NCBI GenBank assembly: GCA_030490835.1
Contig: CM059975.1
Coordinates: 12,901,579-12,965,578, forward strand
Direction: 5' to 3'
DNA from: Annona cherimola
Lineage: Eukaryota; Streptophyta; Magnoliopsida; Magnoliales; Annonaceae
DNA: 64,000 nt
In this document: positions 10,601 to 21,783 of the stretch, one piece after another
Position numbering within the stretch: position 1 is the stretch's first letter
Layout: every line of letters starts with the position of its first letter
The notes under the pieces: generated by a model
The model's database searches: none
Seen by the model: only the letters and a program-made list of their open reading frames with translations
Told to the model about the DNA's origin: nothing
Program-made: the position numbers and the translations under genes

Positions 10601-12255
10601 TTTTCTTTGGAGAACTTCATAGGAATAAGTTAAAGGACACTGCAGACAGCATTGGCCTTCCCACTTTTGTTGTCGCAGATGCAGGGCGTACGCAGGTACA
10701 TTTTTTTTAGCGGGAAATTTTATTTCGCTTGTGATGGTTTGACTGCATACGTTGTTTTTGCACCTTTAAAGATGCATGTGGAAAGGCTGCAAAAGGACCA
10801 TGATGACATTGTACCGTCGAAAATCTCTTTTTTTTTTGTGGTTCCAGCACTTATAAGGAAAATTATAAAATATGAATATTAAAAATTGTAAACAATGAAA
10901 TAAAAGATACAGAATATTTCATCCCAACAAGCTCATTGCATGAAATGGCACTGTAAGAATGCCAAACCTAGAAGTAGAGAAGTAAAAAATAGGGAAAACA
11001 AATTAAATGAAAAGGTAGCTCATTAAATGATTTGCTGGACTTTTGTCTTTCATAGGTTGTGGCTGGGTCAAAGACTGTGCTCGCCGTTGGACCAGGTACA
11101 TTGCTTCATGCGAAAATTTCTCAGTACATGCAGTTCGACTTATGTTGTATGCTTTTTATATCAATACATTTTCCCTTTTTTCTGAAGCCTTTGATGTTGA
11201 GTCCACAAGTTTGTAATTTTTGAACCTTATGGTTGTAGCATGTGCATGATTATGAGAGAATTTGTGGTTTTACTGTTATTCTGTACATAATATAGGGTCT
11301 AATGAGCATGTGTACGTTGTTCAATCAAGCTACTCAGCTGCAGGCTTGCGAGTATGTGAACTCCAACCAGCACATTTACTGTCGTTTTTGCTAAAAAATT
11401 CGAATTCCCAAAATATTTAATGGCCTTACTGTATAGAAATTGTACTCAATGTTTACTCTCCTTACAGATTGTGGCATCTACATAACTTGATAATTATGAG
11501 AGAATTTGTGGTTTTACTGTTATTGGTTGTACATGATATAGGTTTTAATGAGCATGTTTATGTTGCTCAATCAAGCTACTCAACTGCAGGCTTGCCAGTA
11601 TGTGAACTCCAAGAAGCTCATTTAGTGTTGTTTTTCCTAAAAATTCTGATTCCCGAAATATTTGAGGGCCACACTTTATAGAAATTGTTTGCTTAATGTT
11701 GCTTTCAGTTGTTGGAAGATCGGATGATGTTTAACTTCCATTCCCAATTTCCCCAAAATCTGGCATGCTTCTGGCTGTTGTACAAATTTCAATGCATGCT
11801 GTGGTCTTTTCATCAGCCTCAGACATTGTGCCAGGCATGGCAGAACTATTTTGTTTGCCTAAAATCTTAGCAATGTCTTTCCGCATGGCATGTGTTGGGA
11901 GTTCTCTCTATTGGTGCAGCAATCCTTGGTGGCTCATGGTTGACTGCTGACACCATGTCTTTTTGGTTATCCATTTGCCACTGACCACACACTTCCTTTC
12001 CAAATTGTCTGAATTTAGGCTAGCATTTTCTACCATGGGAACCACATGTCATGGTTTGGCGTTTAGCTGGTTGCTTGGGCTTACTTATTGATGCAAATGC
12101 ATGATAATTGGAAAGGGTTTTAAAGCCTCATTTGGTATATAATTTGAGGTGAAGCTTTTAAAATTTCTTGGAGTAGTAATCTACACTGCCTTTGTTTGCA
12201 ACTAGGTACAAAGGCATCTGTGGACTCTGTAACTGGGAAATTGCGCCTTCTTTGA
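7669..12255 (+). CDS. PTH2: Peptidyl-tRNA hydrolase 2 (PTH2) family protein, eight exons
   Basis: Releases peptidyl-tRNA stalled off ribosomes by cleaving the peptide-tRNA ester. Reconstructed exons: 7669-7707, 7792-7992, 8556-8616, 8999-9035, 10354-10431, 10623-10695, 11056-11095, 12206-12255 (stop TGA 12253-12255). All junctions are GT-AG and keep frame, giving 192 residues. Start MLDSWRNPSQNKN; residues about 32-50 form a hydrophobic anchor (IPGLIIGFLLGFLIDI); the catalytic domain begins at residue 81 with VLVVRQDLRMGAGKIASQCA, then HAATGMY, KIVVTCKNQQEM, GLPTFVVADAGRTQ, VAGSKTVLAVGPG and C-terminal VDSVTGKLRLL. GKIASQCAH is the family's active-site helix. I chose ATG 7669 because it alone joins in phase to exon 2; the ATG at 7680 is out of phase at the 7708 donor. 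The intron-1 acceptor could be 3 bp later (one Gln fewer). The membrane anchor suggests an organelle or ER membrane. Exon structure is inferred, without transcripts. Confidence 0.9.
9441..9731 (+). mobile_element. Tourist-like MITE, copy T2, in a PTH2 intron
   Basis: 291 bp, ends GGGTGTGTTTG and AAATACACCC, flanked by GAA on both sides (9438-9440, 9732-9734). It lies in the 1.3-kb intron between PTH2 exons 4 and 5, in the same orientation as the gene. The body matches T1. Confidence 0.82.
11235..11712 (+). repeat. Tandem duplication inside PTH2 intron 7
   Basis: Two diverged copies of about 240 bp sit head to tail (about 11235-11469 and 11470-11712). Shared phrases include TGAGAGAATTTGTGGTTTTA, CAATCAAGCTACTCA and GTATGTGAACTCCAA. 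The copies differ by many substitutions, so the event is not recent. Each copy ends near a pyrimidine-CAG/ACAG sequence that could act as a cryptic acceptor. Confidence 0.8.
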
Positions 12256-12799
12256 TCATCTGCCAAAAGGGTTAGTTGTTTTTGGTGAAAGGCAGCTGTT
12301 TTTGGTGAAAATTTTGTTTTCAATGCATTATGTAAATGAAAAAGACTGACCTTCAGCATCATTGCAGGTGTTAAATTTCATTTCCAAGGATGATCGCTGG
12401 TTCAATCTATGTGCATGTACATAGTCATTCTTCACAAATTCAATGGAAAATAGCAAATCTTATTTGCATTTCGCTCAGAAGTTAATGAAAATTGAAATCT
12501 CGATTGTCTTTCACTCTGTTGGGAGACTTCTAGGTGATATGAGCAAGAGTTCATGCCTGTCTAAATGTTGAATATTTTCCCTAGTCACCTTTTCATTTCC
12601 CTGTTATTTTTGCGATTCTGAAGGCTTAATGTTATCCCTATTGGTGTTAGGACCTTAAACCATGGATCAGGGGATCCACAACTTACCTGTGATGACTGTG
12701 GGGATAGCTTTCAAGATGCCAAGTCAGTTGCTCTCTTCACTCATGTTTTTGGTGACAGATCTGAGTTATGGACTAATGGTAATAAACTAATATTTAGTA
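12256..12799. other. PTH2 3' UTR and downstream DNA
   Basis: The 3' UTR begins at 12256; TTGGTGAAA is duplicated near 12285-12310. I did not identify a unique polyadenylation signal. At 12640-12740 there is a short higher-complexity stretch with no supported ORF. Confidence 0.4.
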
Positions 12800-13120
12800 G
12801 AGGCCTGATCATTTCAGACAGGTCTAAAACACAATTTATTTTAAAATTTTTTTTTTTACAAAATTGTTATTCTAGTTGTTTTTAATTTATAAACCAGTTT
12901 TTACCAATTTTGGAGTGTATATATTTATTTTGGATTTTTAAATATAAGGATATTTTAGTCATTTTAAACTGTTGAAGCATGACTAAAATACTCCAATGTT
13001 TAAAAATCTAAGTAAATACATGTACGTCTCTAAAAATGGTAAAAATTGATTTATAAATTAAATATAACTACATTAACCATTTTGCAAAAAAAAAAAAGAA
13101 TTTTTTGGACGTAAGGCTGC
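12800..13120. mobile_element. M2-type palindromic MITE (one end degraded)
   Basis: The left end GAGGCCTGATCATTTCAGA is the inverse of the right end of the element at 59371-59739. The interior carries the M2 signature: TTTATAAACCAG, ATATATTTATTTTGGATTTT, then ACTAAAATACT and TTTATAAATTAAATATAACT in inverted order. The right terminal motif is not recognisable, so the right boundary is approximate. Confidence 0.6.
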
Positions 13121-13456
13121 CCAGCGCCAACACCTCAGCCTTCTCAGACCCTGCGTGGTCCCATCGTCGCCCGAGCACGACCACCACTGCGGACAAAGGA
13201 CATAGAAATAAGCCCTAGGCAGACCTTGCAGTTGACACTGGTTGTTTTGAAATTGGAGCTCTTCATCTTGTGTGTGGACATCACCGTATAAGTGTAACTA
13301 GTACCACCCATTTATTCATGAAGCATGTAGTTTGTACTCAACGCGTAAAAATTTTTGGTGTGCCAACTTAATGACCATTGTTGGCTTTGAAGAGTGCAGA
13401 TGGATAAGCGGTCACCTGAAGGCAGCCTGCGTCCTGGATGCAGGGCCGAAATGAAG

Positions 13457-13853
13457 GACCCCTGATCCTATGCTCCCGGGAGCATTGAGCCTCAATGCTC
13501 CTGGGCACATATACCTATTTATTTTATTTTATTTTTTAAATTTTTTCATGAACTTGTTAACCTAAGTATATTTAATGTATGTATCAATTTTTACCATTTT
13601 TAAAGATTTTTAGATATTTATTTCAGATTTTTAAAAATCAGTGGCATTTTAGGTAAATTTAAATTACTAAAATGCTACTGATTTTTAAAAATAAAAAATA
13701 AATATCTAAAAATACCCAAAAAATGGTAAAAATATATACACATATTAAATACATATAGATTAACACTATTGTAAAAAAAAATAAAAAAAATAAGTATATA
13801 CGCTTGGGAGCATGCAACATTGTATGCTCCCAGGATCAGGGGTTCAGGGGTCC
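13457..13853. mobile_element. M1-type palindromic MULE-MITE
   Basis: 397 bp, inverted almost throughout. Ends GACCCCTGATCC and GGATCAGGGGTTCAGGGGTCC; flanks GAAATGAAG (13448-13456) and AAAATGAAG (13854-13862), a 9-bp duplication with one mismatch. The centre is the M1 signature: ATCAGTGGCATTTTAGG with AAATGCTACTGATTTTTAAA. Confidence 0.82.
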
Positions 13854-13883
13854 AAAATGAAGACCCCTACCTTCTAATAGGGT

Positions 13884-13978
13884 GTGTTTTTTTTTTTTTT
13901 TTTTTTAGAACCCAGTGTTGTGTGGATTATTTGTTGTAAGAATCGGATGCGGTATTCACCTCGGAGGGAGGGAGGGAG

Positions 13979-14015
<37 letters not shown>
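13884..14015 (+). repeat. Homopolymer tracts: poly-T, (GGGA)n and a run of 34 G
   Basis: A poly-T tract near 13887-13905 is followed by GGGA repeats (about 13965-13981) and 34 consecutive G at 13982-14015. Such a G-rich strand can form G-quadruplexes, and the exact length may be affected by sequencing. Confidence 0.85.
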
Positions 14016-14017
<2 letters not shown>

Positions 14018-14056
14018 ACACCCACCCTTTTTGGCTGGAAAATGCTAGAACATTGA

Positions 14057-14345
14057 GGCTATGTGGGAACCCTAATGATGGAGGCTATGGCTATCCGTAT
14101 AGGTCTCGTTTGGGGGTTGAAAATGAAGGTCCAGCATTTAGAAATTGGAAGTGACTCTTTATGTCTGATTAGCTTTTTAGAGGAGTGTCCTATTTTTGTC
14201 TGCTCTGGGTTCCATTCTTCAAGAGGTGAAGATCCCAGCATCCGGTTTATTCTCCATTCGACGCCTTCACGCCCCGCGTAATGTAAATGCTATGGCACAT
14301 GATACAGCATCTTTGGCAACATCAATGCGTGATTCATTATAAACT
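14057..14345 (+). pseudogene. RNase-H-like (RVT_3) domain fragment, frameshifted
   Basis: From 14063 one frame reads EAMAIRIGLVWGLKMKVQHL then EIGSDSLCLI. This resembles the RVT_3 RNase-H fold of plant non-LTR retroelements, including the SDS Asp position. Near 14240-14270 the similarity moves to another frame reading RRLHAPRNVNAMAHDTASLA, then a TAA at 14339-14341; this resembles the final helix (N.VAH.LA). An in-frame TAG lies just upstream of 14057. It is best read as a decayed fragment of a LINE-type reverse transcriptase or a related host RNase-H gene. No RT domain is seen nearby. Confidence 0.5.
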
Positions 14346-15242
14346 GTGGTGAGGTTGTCCACCACAGTGCATCGTGAATGCTCTGGTATTGATATTTCGT
14401 AGATAAGAAATAGCGTCATTCAATCGGAAAAAATTAGATAGTGTAATCACAAGTATGGAGGAAATTTTTAATGGATCATTATTTATTAGGTAATAATGTT
14501 AAGTTTGTAACTCATATCATTCCTGAATTGATATGTTTGTAACTGGAGATGGATAATGATTTAATATTGAGAGTAAGCATGAAGGTCTCATGCTTATCCT
14601 TGGTTTTTTTCATCTAAAAATATTTTTAAAAAACCTAAACCATTTATCATTTTATCCATATGTATTTATTATAATTCTAAAGATTACATATTTTGCAAAC
14701 TTTTATATATTATATTTATACTGCACATTTTTCAAAATTTTAATAATTATATATTTACTTTCATAGTCTATTACTTTTATGATATATAGGTTTTAGATAA
14801 AAATTAGTTTTGTTACCATGATAAAATAAGATATATTAAATATGATAAATAGTTTAAATTTAAAATATTTTCAAATTAAAAAAATTAAGAGTAAGCATAG
14901 AGGCTCTATGGTTACGTAAATATTAAATCATTATGTATTGTTAAATACAATGATCGCCAATTATTTTGTCTTCGTATCTTAACCGTCTATCTGTTTGAGT
15001 CCATCGTTACAAAAATAATAATAATTTTTAAAAAAAAAGCTAGCATCGACTACATCCGTTAGAGATTTGCCACAGCGAAGACGGTCCGGGAAAGCAACGG
15101 TCTGGATGCAACCCCTGCAAACCCGAACGATAAAATTGCCCATCCATCTTCGAGCCTCTGATCTTCCCCGCCGCCGCGAACCAAAACCTCTCTAAAGCCC
15201 TCTTCTATCCGTCTATCCGTCTATCACGCCTCTTCCACTTCC
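14346..15242. other. AT-rich intergenic DNA and NFD6-like promoter/leader
   Basis: 14400-15020 is AT-rich without recognisable genes. The GC content rises from about 15060. 15160-15242 is a pyrimidine-rich leader just before the NFD6-like ATG, with TCTATCCG repeated around 15206-15222. Confidence 0.45.
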
Positions 15243-15617
15243 ATGGCGTCTCGTTTCCGAAACCTCTCAAAACCCGCCGTTTCTCTTCTCAAATCTGCGG
15301 TACGAACCACCGGCAAACCCATCTCTCCCACCATCATTCCTCGTCCCTTTCCCACCTTTTCAAGGTAAATGCTTTGTCCCTCCTACTGGTTCTTCTCCTC
15401 CTATTTCTTTCAACGGTTCTAGTACTCATCAATTTTCTTTTCTTCTTTGTTTTTTGAGTGTTGCAGGCTGTCACCTGAGCTGGCTTGTCTCCAATCGCTT
15501 CTTCCACTGCACAGTGCGGTTTCTGCGGCGCGCCTCACTTCATGCCTGGCCGTCGATTCGACGAGCTCGAGATCGCTGTCTCAGGGTATGCTTTGCCGTG
15601 CAAATCCAGGGATCTGA
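15243..15617 (+). CDS. NFD6-like small mitochondrial/plastid protein, read-through isoform A
   Basis: Exon 1 is 15243-15364 and exon 2 is 15467-15617 (acceptor TTGCAG), giving 90 residues. The N-terminus MASRFRNLSKPAVSLLKSAV is basic, hydroxylated and lacks acids, as expected of an organelle-targeting presequence. Exon 2 reads LACLQSLLPLHSAVSAARLT then SCLAVDS and SRSLSQ, matching the plant NUCLEAR FUSION DEFECTIVE 6-like family of about 90 residues. In this form translation runs past the internal donor at 15586 and ends GMLCRANPGI-stop, the C-terminus I recall from annotated family members. Arabidopsis NFD6 is needed for polar nuclear fusion; its molecular function is unknown. Family assignment is from memory of the conserved core. 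Confidence 0.8.
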
Positions 15618-18600
15618 TCTCATTTTTTTGTTTGTAATGAGTAAGCGACTTTTTCTCCTATTTATTCCTTTCACCATCATTATTATTAATTCTTGTTTTG
15701 TGATTTATTTTCCCCATGTGGGTTTGGTTAAATTGATTTTTTCCTATCATAAATTCAAGTCTTTACCAATGTTGTCAGAACCGGTTAACAAACCGATCAA
15801 GGGACTGGTACTGGTCCAACCGATTTAACCATTTTTGAAAACTGGATTGAACCAGTGTATAAGTAATTTCCATAAGATATATCGTGGATTGATAAGATAA
15901 AAGCATAAAAATTCACCTTAAAAAGCAATGGGCAGATGAGAAGGTGATTGGTTTTAAATCTTTCCCCCATTGTGACAGCAATTTAATGTATTTGAATTTG
16001 TTTTATTAATTATTTAATTAGATTTGATTTATTCAAAATTTGTTGTGTAAACAAGATTTATAATTCTTAATTTCTTCCATTTGATGTTTTATATTTGAAA
16101 TATTGGGGAATTTTATTTCTGTAAAATGTGTTATTTGATACGTAGGTTTCTATGTTCAAAATTCAAATGGCCTCATGATCCTTTGGAAGATGGCAAAACT
16201 GACCATCCGGCAATATGCATGTGCCAATAAACAAATAAAATAACGGGCAATATGTAGCAGCTGAAAACAAAAACTAAAAACAGGTATATGCAAGGATGAA
16301 AGCAGAAATCTAAAATAACGAGATGAGATTTACAAGCAGAAATCCAAACAAAAAACCACCAACAGAGATAGTAATCAGTTTCCACACTCCATTAAATCCA
16401 AGCAAAAAGCAGGGAAAAAAATAAAAATGGCATCTACCGACTTGTGTGGTGTCAACCAGAGACTTGAAGGAGGCGGATGAATGAAGATTCATGGTGGCAA
16501 TCTCGATGTGCTTGGATTGAAAATGCAAAGAGGGAAAACGAACTTCAATTGAAACCGCAAAGGGGGAAATGAGTTACTTTTTTTGCTAAGTCGAAATAAC
16601 AAAGAGGAAAGACGAGATGAGCCAGAGAGAAGTAGAAGACGTCGCTGCTAGCTTAAGGGAAGAAGAAGACGTCGATTGAGGTTGCCGACAAAAAAAAAAA
16701 AAAACCGATTTTGAGGAAGAACCGAAGCAGAGCTGCCACTACCAATCGAACATGGGGTTTCTTGATGACTAGCTGCCGGCTACAAAGATGACCAAATTGA
16801 TTGTTGCCGATCAGAGAGATAGAAGAAGAAGACATCGATTGAGGCTATTGGCGAAAATACGGATGATGTTGAGCAAGAAGAGTTGCCGCTACTGATCGAA
16901 ATAGGGTTTTTGAAGATAAGCTTCCAGCCACAGAGAGGAGGGAGTCCACTGCCACTGACCGGAGGGATGGATGAAGCAATGTTGGGAGGTTGCCGGCGTA
17001 AAAATGGGCTGATCTGGAGGAAGATGAGCTGCGGATGGATTGTGAGGTTTTCGGTTTTTTGCAGCTTCAGCCAATTGAAAATTCGAAATAGGATTTGTGA
17101 ACATGCGATGGTTTTTTTTTCGATATATATGTCACTGCCAAACCGGGTTAACCAGCTGGTTTAAAAACCAGAAACCACCCCGATCAAATCGGTTCCTATT
17201 GGCCTACTTGTCCCTACCAGAAACTGGCCTGGATCGGACCGGCTGGTCCAATCTGGTTTTCACAACACTGGTCTTTACCATCTTTCACCCCCATCAGGGC
17301 ACCACATTACTAAAATTGTGTATGTGGAAGTGTGCTAGGGGCGGTGCATGGAATGATAGTTTCCAGCTGATGTTGCATTCATAACCAGAGAGATTTAGCT
17401 AGTATGAATCAGCTATTTCACTGTATGAATGTTTAAGCTAGAATAAACAGAACCAAACAGTGCCATGGAATTTTACAGATTGTGCCCCCAAACTATGCGA
17501 GCATTGTTAAATGTGTTAGGCTGGATACTCCTTTTCTTAAGATGGCCTCTAGTCAGAAGGAAGTGAGGAATATCAGAGGAAGTGAAAAATTAGTCTGAAG
17601 GAAGTCAGGGGTGGCATTGTATGCCAGAGAGACCCTTGGACCAATATCTTACTAGCATGGTGATGACAAAAGCGGTTAACGATATTAATTTTAGGTTTTC
17701 CGATGTAAAATGGTAAAGGCGAACTAGTTAAGAAATTTCCTGATGCTGCTTGGAGGGGGGGTTTTATTGCCAGTAGCTGTCATGGCTAAAGTCAGTGTAC
17801 TAGGACCCTGCTTCCAAACTCAAGTGATTGATGGGGAACTGAAATACATGCTCCCTTTGACACCATGACTATATAATCATTTCAAAACTGGGTCTTTACC
17901 CAAAACTGGGAATAGTCATGGATAAGCTTGATCAAGATCCTCCTCTCATGAGGTTAGACAGGTGGGCACCTTTCCTCTGGGTTTGCAACAGAAAGTGCAC
18001 ATAAAAGCTCATTGGGACTTCTTTTTTTTTTTTTTTTTCTTTCAAGAAGCTGACTGTTGTAAGTGCAAGATCAAGTTTTTCTTTCTAGACACTGACCATT
18101 ATAAGTGTGTGGTGCAATCATGATTTTCTTTTTGGAAGTTGAGCACATCCAGGGTTTGAACTCCCACAACTCTCATCATAATTGCATCTGCACTAGTTGA
18201 ACTTATTAATGGACCCTTAGTAGTTGGTAGCTTATTTCATTATGATATTGGCATGTTTCTAGCTTATAGGATACACACATGATCATGAATGCTAGAGGGA
18301 TCATTTTTTTTAGATATATAGTAGAGGGATCAATCTAATGAAAAGGGATTTTGTGTTATTCAGGCTCATGTACAAAACATTCGAAAGCAAAAGCATATGT
18401 TACAGAAAACCCTCAAATCAATCAAACAAACAAACAAACAAGTCTGGAAAGTGCTGACTTCATGGTTATATAAATAGTGAAAGGACGCGGAAGACGATAT
18501 TCTGGATTTTATTGGATATAAATTAGTTTTTCGTATCATTAATGAGAATTACTGAAATTCAATTTTCCTATGATAGTGGATGGCGATATGGAAATGCAGA

Positions 18601-19209
18601 TGTACTTAATGACTATATGATGAAACATAGTGATCCAATTTCATGTGCCAAAAATCATAGGTAGTATAAGGCATGTGTTGAACCTTTTACCATGTTTAGA
18701 GAATTGCTATTGTTATAGTTACATTATTTGTTATAGACTCTATTCAAGACCGAACCTGTATGGAAAACTAACCTTCAGGCAGACATTTTAATATATTTAT
18801 TTATTTTGAAGACCATCTTCATTGATCTCTATTATATGTAGTTGGTCCATTGGTTGGTGAAGGACTAGAAGTAGCATGTAGCTCTTAACAATGTTCAAGA
18901 TCTTACTGTGCTTCAATTTGAGATTATTCAGGATGATGCCGATCTCCTGGTCTTTTAGTATGAAAATGTAGGCCATCTGCTGCTGCATTTCATATTTCAA
19001 CTCCAGGATAGTTTTCATCCTCATTGACTCTCTACTTTATTCTTAATAAACTTCATTGGCAATAATTTGAATATTAGCAATGTAATTTTAGCACAGTTGA
19101 CCACTCTTTGATTTATTTTGACTTCAGGAATGTATACTTATCCACAGTTAAATATTGACTTTTTTTCTCTGTTTTTCTTTTAGAATTAGGTCTTTGTGTT
19201 CCTCGATGA
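15243..19209 (+). CDS. NFD6-like protein, alternative isoform B using a distant terminal exon
   Basis: Exons 15243-15364, 15467-15585 and 19184-19209. The donor at 15586 (CAGG|GTATGC) is phase 1. The acceptor TTTTTCTTTTAG ending at 19183 joins in frame to an exon reading ELGLCVPR-stop, giving 88 residues ending SLSQELGLCVPR. ELGLxVPR is, as I recall, a known alternative C-terminus in this plant family, and the phase match and good polypyrimidine tract support it. The 3.6-kb intron holds a complete hAT-like element (15767-17270). The two isoforms differ only in the last 8-10 residues. Confirmation needs transcripts. Confidence 0.72.
15767..17270. mobile_element. hAT-like non-autonomous transposon H4 in the NFD6-like intron
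   Basis: 1,504 bp with ends CAATGTTGTCAGAACC and (read inwards) CAGTGTTGTGAAAACC, flanked by an exact 8-bp duplication GTCTTTAC (15759-15766 and 17271-17278). CA(A/G)TGTTGT ends plus 8-bp duplications are typical of hAT. Subterminal regions repeat AACCGGTT-like motifs, including AACCGATTTAACC and AACCGGGTTAACC. The interior has short ORFs only (up to about 93 residues) and no transposase. 16600-17040 contains tandem-like GAAGAAGACGTCGATTGAGG segments. Confidence 0.88.
17279..19183 (+). other. Rest of NFD6-like intron 2
   Basis: Unremarkable intronic sequence with a poly-T tract near 18021-18040 and a (CAAA)n tract near 18421-18440. The final 40 bases before 19183 are strongly pyrimidine-rich, fitting a functional acceptor. 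Confidence 0.5.
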
Positions 19210-21224
19210 ATGGTCAAAGTGCATAGCTGGATGGAGTTCAGTCTGAGGATCTAACTTCAATGAATGCCATTTAAGATTCTTTAACCAAACACTTTGCAGT
19301 CAGTTGGATGATTGTTATCTACTGCCCTCTTCTGCTCTTATGTGCCGAGAGGCATTTCTTTTTCAGTTTTTACTGCAAGTGCATTGCATTGAAAATGTCA
19401 AACTTGAAGATAGAATTGTTTATTATGGAGAGTTACGTGCCAATATGGACGGCTTTTCTGTGCCATTCTAGAAAAAGAGAAAGGAAACAGGAAAAGAAAA
19501 AAAGAACCTCCTTTGCTTTGTTAGATGGTAACTCCATGAACTTGAATTATGACTTCCTTCTGGTTGGAAACAGCTTCTTGGTCCTTAACCCACTTCTGAA
19601 AGTTATAAGAAAATACTCTGTACCTTATTTTTGTGTTATTGTTCCCTTGAAACTGGTTCTGTCAGTCTTGCTTTTACTGTCGACATGTTGTATTTCATGT
19701 GTGTACATAAGTGTGCTTATTGGATGCTCTAGGGTGGAATCATAAACTTCGAGCAATTATCAGGTGAGGCCACACCATGACATTCCATGCTTGGAAGTTG
19801 GCTGGTTTTACTAAGCTGGTCTCGTGGTGTTGTAAACACAAGGCAGGTTATTATTTTGTCTCCATTTCTCATTCATGTGTTACCAGTACCCAGTTCGATT
19901 GGTGGACCATGGACCTATCTCATGCTTTGGGTCATTCGGCCAATGGATTGGCTTGGTGTTTCATCCTATGACTGTTTGTTGATGTACTTCATGAATATCT
20001 TGGAGTCCAAGTTGTTAACTTGTTATGGGGGTAGAGTAATGCTAGATGGCCTGGTTTTAAAAAGTGTATGTTCTTCGTCAAACATTGGTGTCTTGTCTTT
20101 GGTATTTTGTGTTCTTTTTCTTTTTTCTCTACCTTTTCCTCTTTTGGGGGTGGGTTTGTTGACTGAAGTTTATTATTTGCTGATTCCCAAATTTTTATAT
20201 TGCATGGACATATATAAGACAAACATGCATATATAATAATTATGAAGACCTTGATTTCAAGGATGTTCTATACTTTTATCTTTTTGTTTTTTTTTAAATT
20301 ACAACTACGTCCCCTTTTCATTCCTGAAGGAGAACTTTCCTCTTTTTTAAAAACTTTTTTAAATTCATTTTTATGTACTTTGTTAATTATTCTACGACCG
20401 TCCCCCATGATACTCCTGTGGAGCTCTTGAAGAGTATGAGAAGTGAAAGGTTTGTGCTCTCTAATCTTCCTCCTAACGGCATGGAGTGTGATGCTTGTTG
20501 ACTGTGTTGCATGCTAATGAAGTCATTGTTGCCTTACATTAAAAATTAAACAGAGCAAGAGGTTTAATCTGTTCTCGTCACACTTGAGCCCAATAAGTGT
20601 CAGTTTTAGGTCATTGAGGCTCTTGGTTTTCTTGAAAAGGTTCCTTGCCTGGTTGTGAATTGGTGAACTTTATAACCTAAGTTTTCTATCATTGCATATC
20701 TCATGCAGGATTCCATGGGCAAAGTAGGGTACTATAATCATTCACAGGGATATAGTGTTGAGTGTTAACCTAAAGAGGTTACACCTGGTATGTCGAGTGA
20801 GTCTCATCTTGGTCTCAAATGATTGTAGTTTCAAGAGTTGCTGTCATACGCATTTTATTAGACATCAGTAGTTTCGAAAGTAGTTCGGTTTTCTTCATTA
20901 GGGCTTCAAGGTGTTCGCCTCACAAGCTGCCTCAATGGATTCCATAATGGATGTCATTTCCTGGAATCTCTCCCATTATACACCATATATAGTGGACACC
21001 ATATGTGCGTTGGGCTATGCATGTAGCTGGTCTTTTCTTTTTTACCTTTTTGTTTGCCATTTGGATCCTAACGGAAGCTTTCATAACAGAAATTAAATAA
21101 TATTAAACCGGGACCAATGAATCTCAGCAGAAGAATTGGTATATTTTTATATGAATAAGTGACCCTGAAAAAAACCCATTTATATCTGTCTATGGAATTT
21201 TTTTTCGTATCAATGCCAACAAAA
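19210..21224. other. Downstream of NFD6-like exon 3; no gene recognised
   Basis: Presumably 3' UTR, then intergenic. Base composition is less AT-extreme than neighbouring transposon-rich DNA, but the ORFs of 145 (19308-19745) and 149 residues (19787-20236) overlap, lack domains I recognise, and look like chance reading of T-rich DNA. Confidence 0.4.
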
Positions 21225-21376
21225 GTAGCCGGATGATTTTTATCAAAAAAAAAAAAAAAAAAAAAAAGTAGCCGGATGATCTTTTCGGGGCACAAAAACC
21301 TATTTTTTGTTTTTTTTTTTTGAAATTTTTTTATAAACATGTTAATCTAGTTGTATTTAATTTATAAATTAAATTT

Positions 21377-21715
21377 GGGATAGTTTTATGCACTTGGGTG
21401 TATTCCTCCTAATTTTTTATTTTTTTAAAATTTTTGATACAAATGTTAACCTAAGTGTATTTAATATGTGTATCAATTTTTATTTTTTTGAGGCTTTTAG
21501 ATATTTTTGTGATTTTTAAAATTTAGTGGCATTTTAGTACTAAAATGCCATTGAATTTTAAAAATTCGAAAAAAATTTAAAAATTTTCAAAAAGGGTATA
21601 AATTGATACACATGTTAAATACATTAGATTAACAGTTGTGTAAAAAAGATTTTTTAAAAAAAATTAAAAAATATGTGTATATGCTTGGGTGCATTGAGGC
21701 ATAAGATTGGAGTTC
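21377..21715. mobile_element. M1-type MITE nested in an M2
   Basis: 339 bp, ends GGGATAGTTTTATGCAC and (read inwards) GAACTCCAATCTTATGCC, flanked by ATTAAATTT (21368-21376) and ACTAAATTT (21716-21724), a 9-bp duplication with one mismatch. The centre ATTTAGTGGCATTTTAGTAC pairs with ACTAAAATGCCATTGAATTT. Confidence 0.78.
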
Positions 21716-21783
21716 ACTAAATTTTACTATTTTTGTATGTGTATATATTTATTTTGGATTTTTAAAACAAGGGTATTTAAGTT

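Noticed and set aside
12655..12790. Possible zinc-finger exon (reads CDDCGDSF in one frame)
   Set aside because: A single short window without supporting splice sites or further ligands; likely chance.
19308..20236. ORFs of 145 and 149 residues downstream of the NFD6-like gene
   Set aside because: Overlapping frames in T-rich DNA, hydrophobic by codon bias, no domain.
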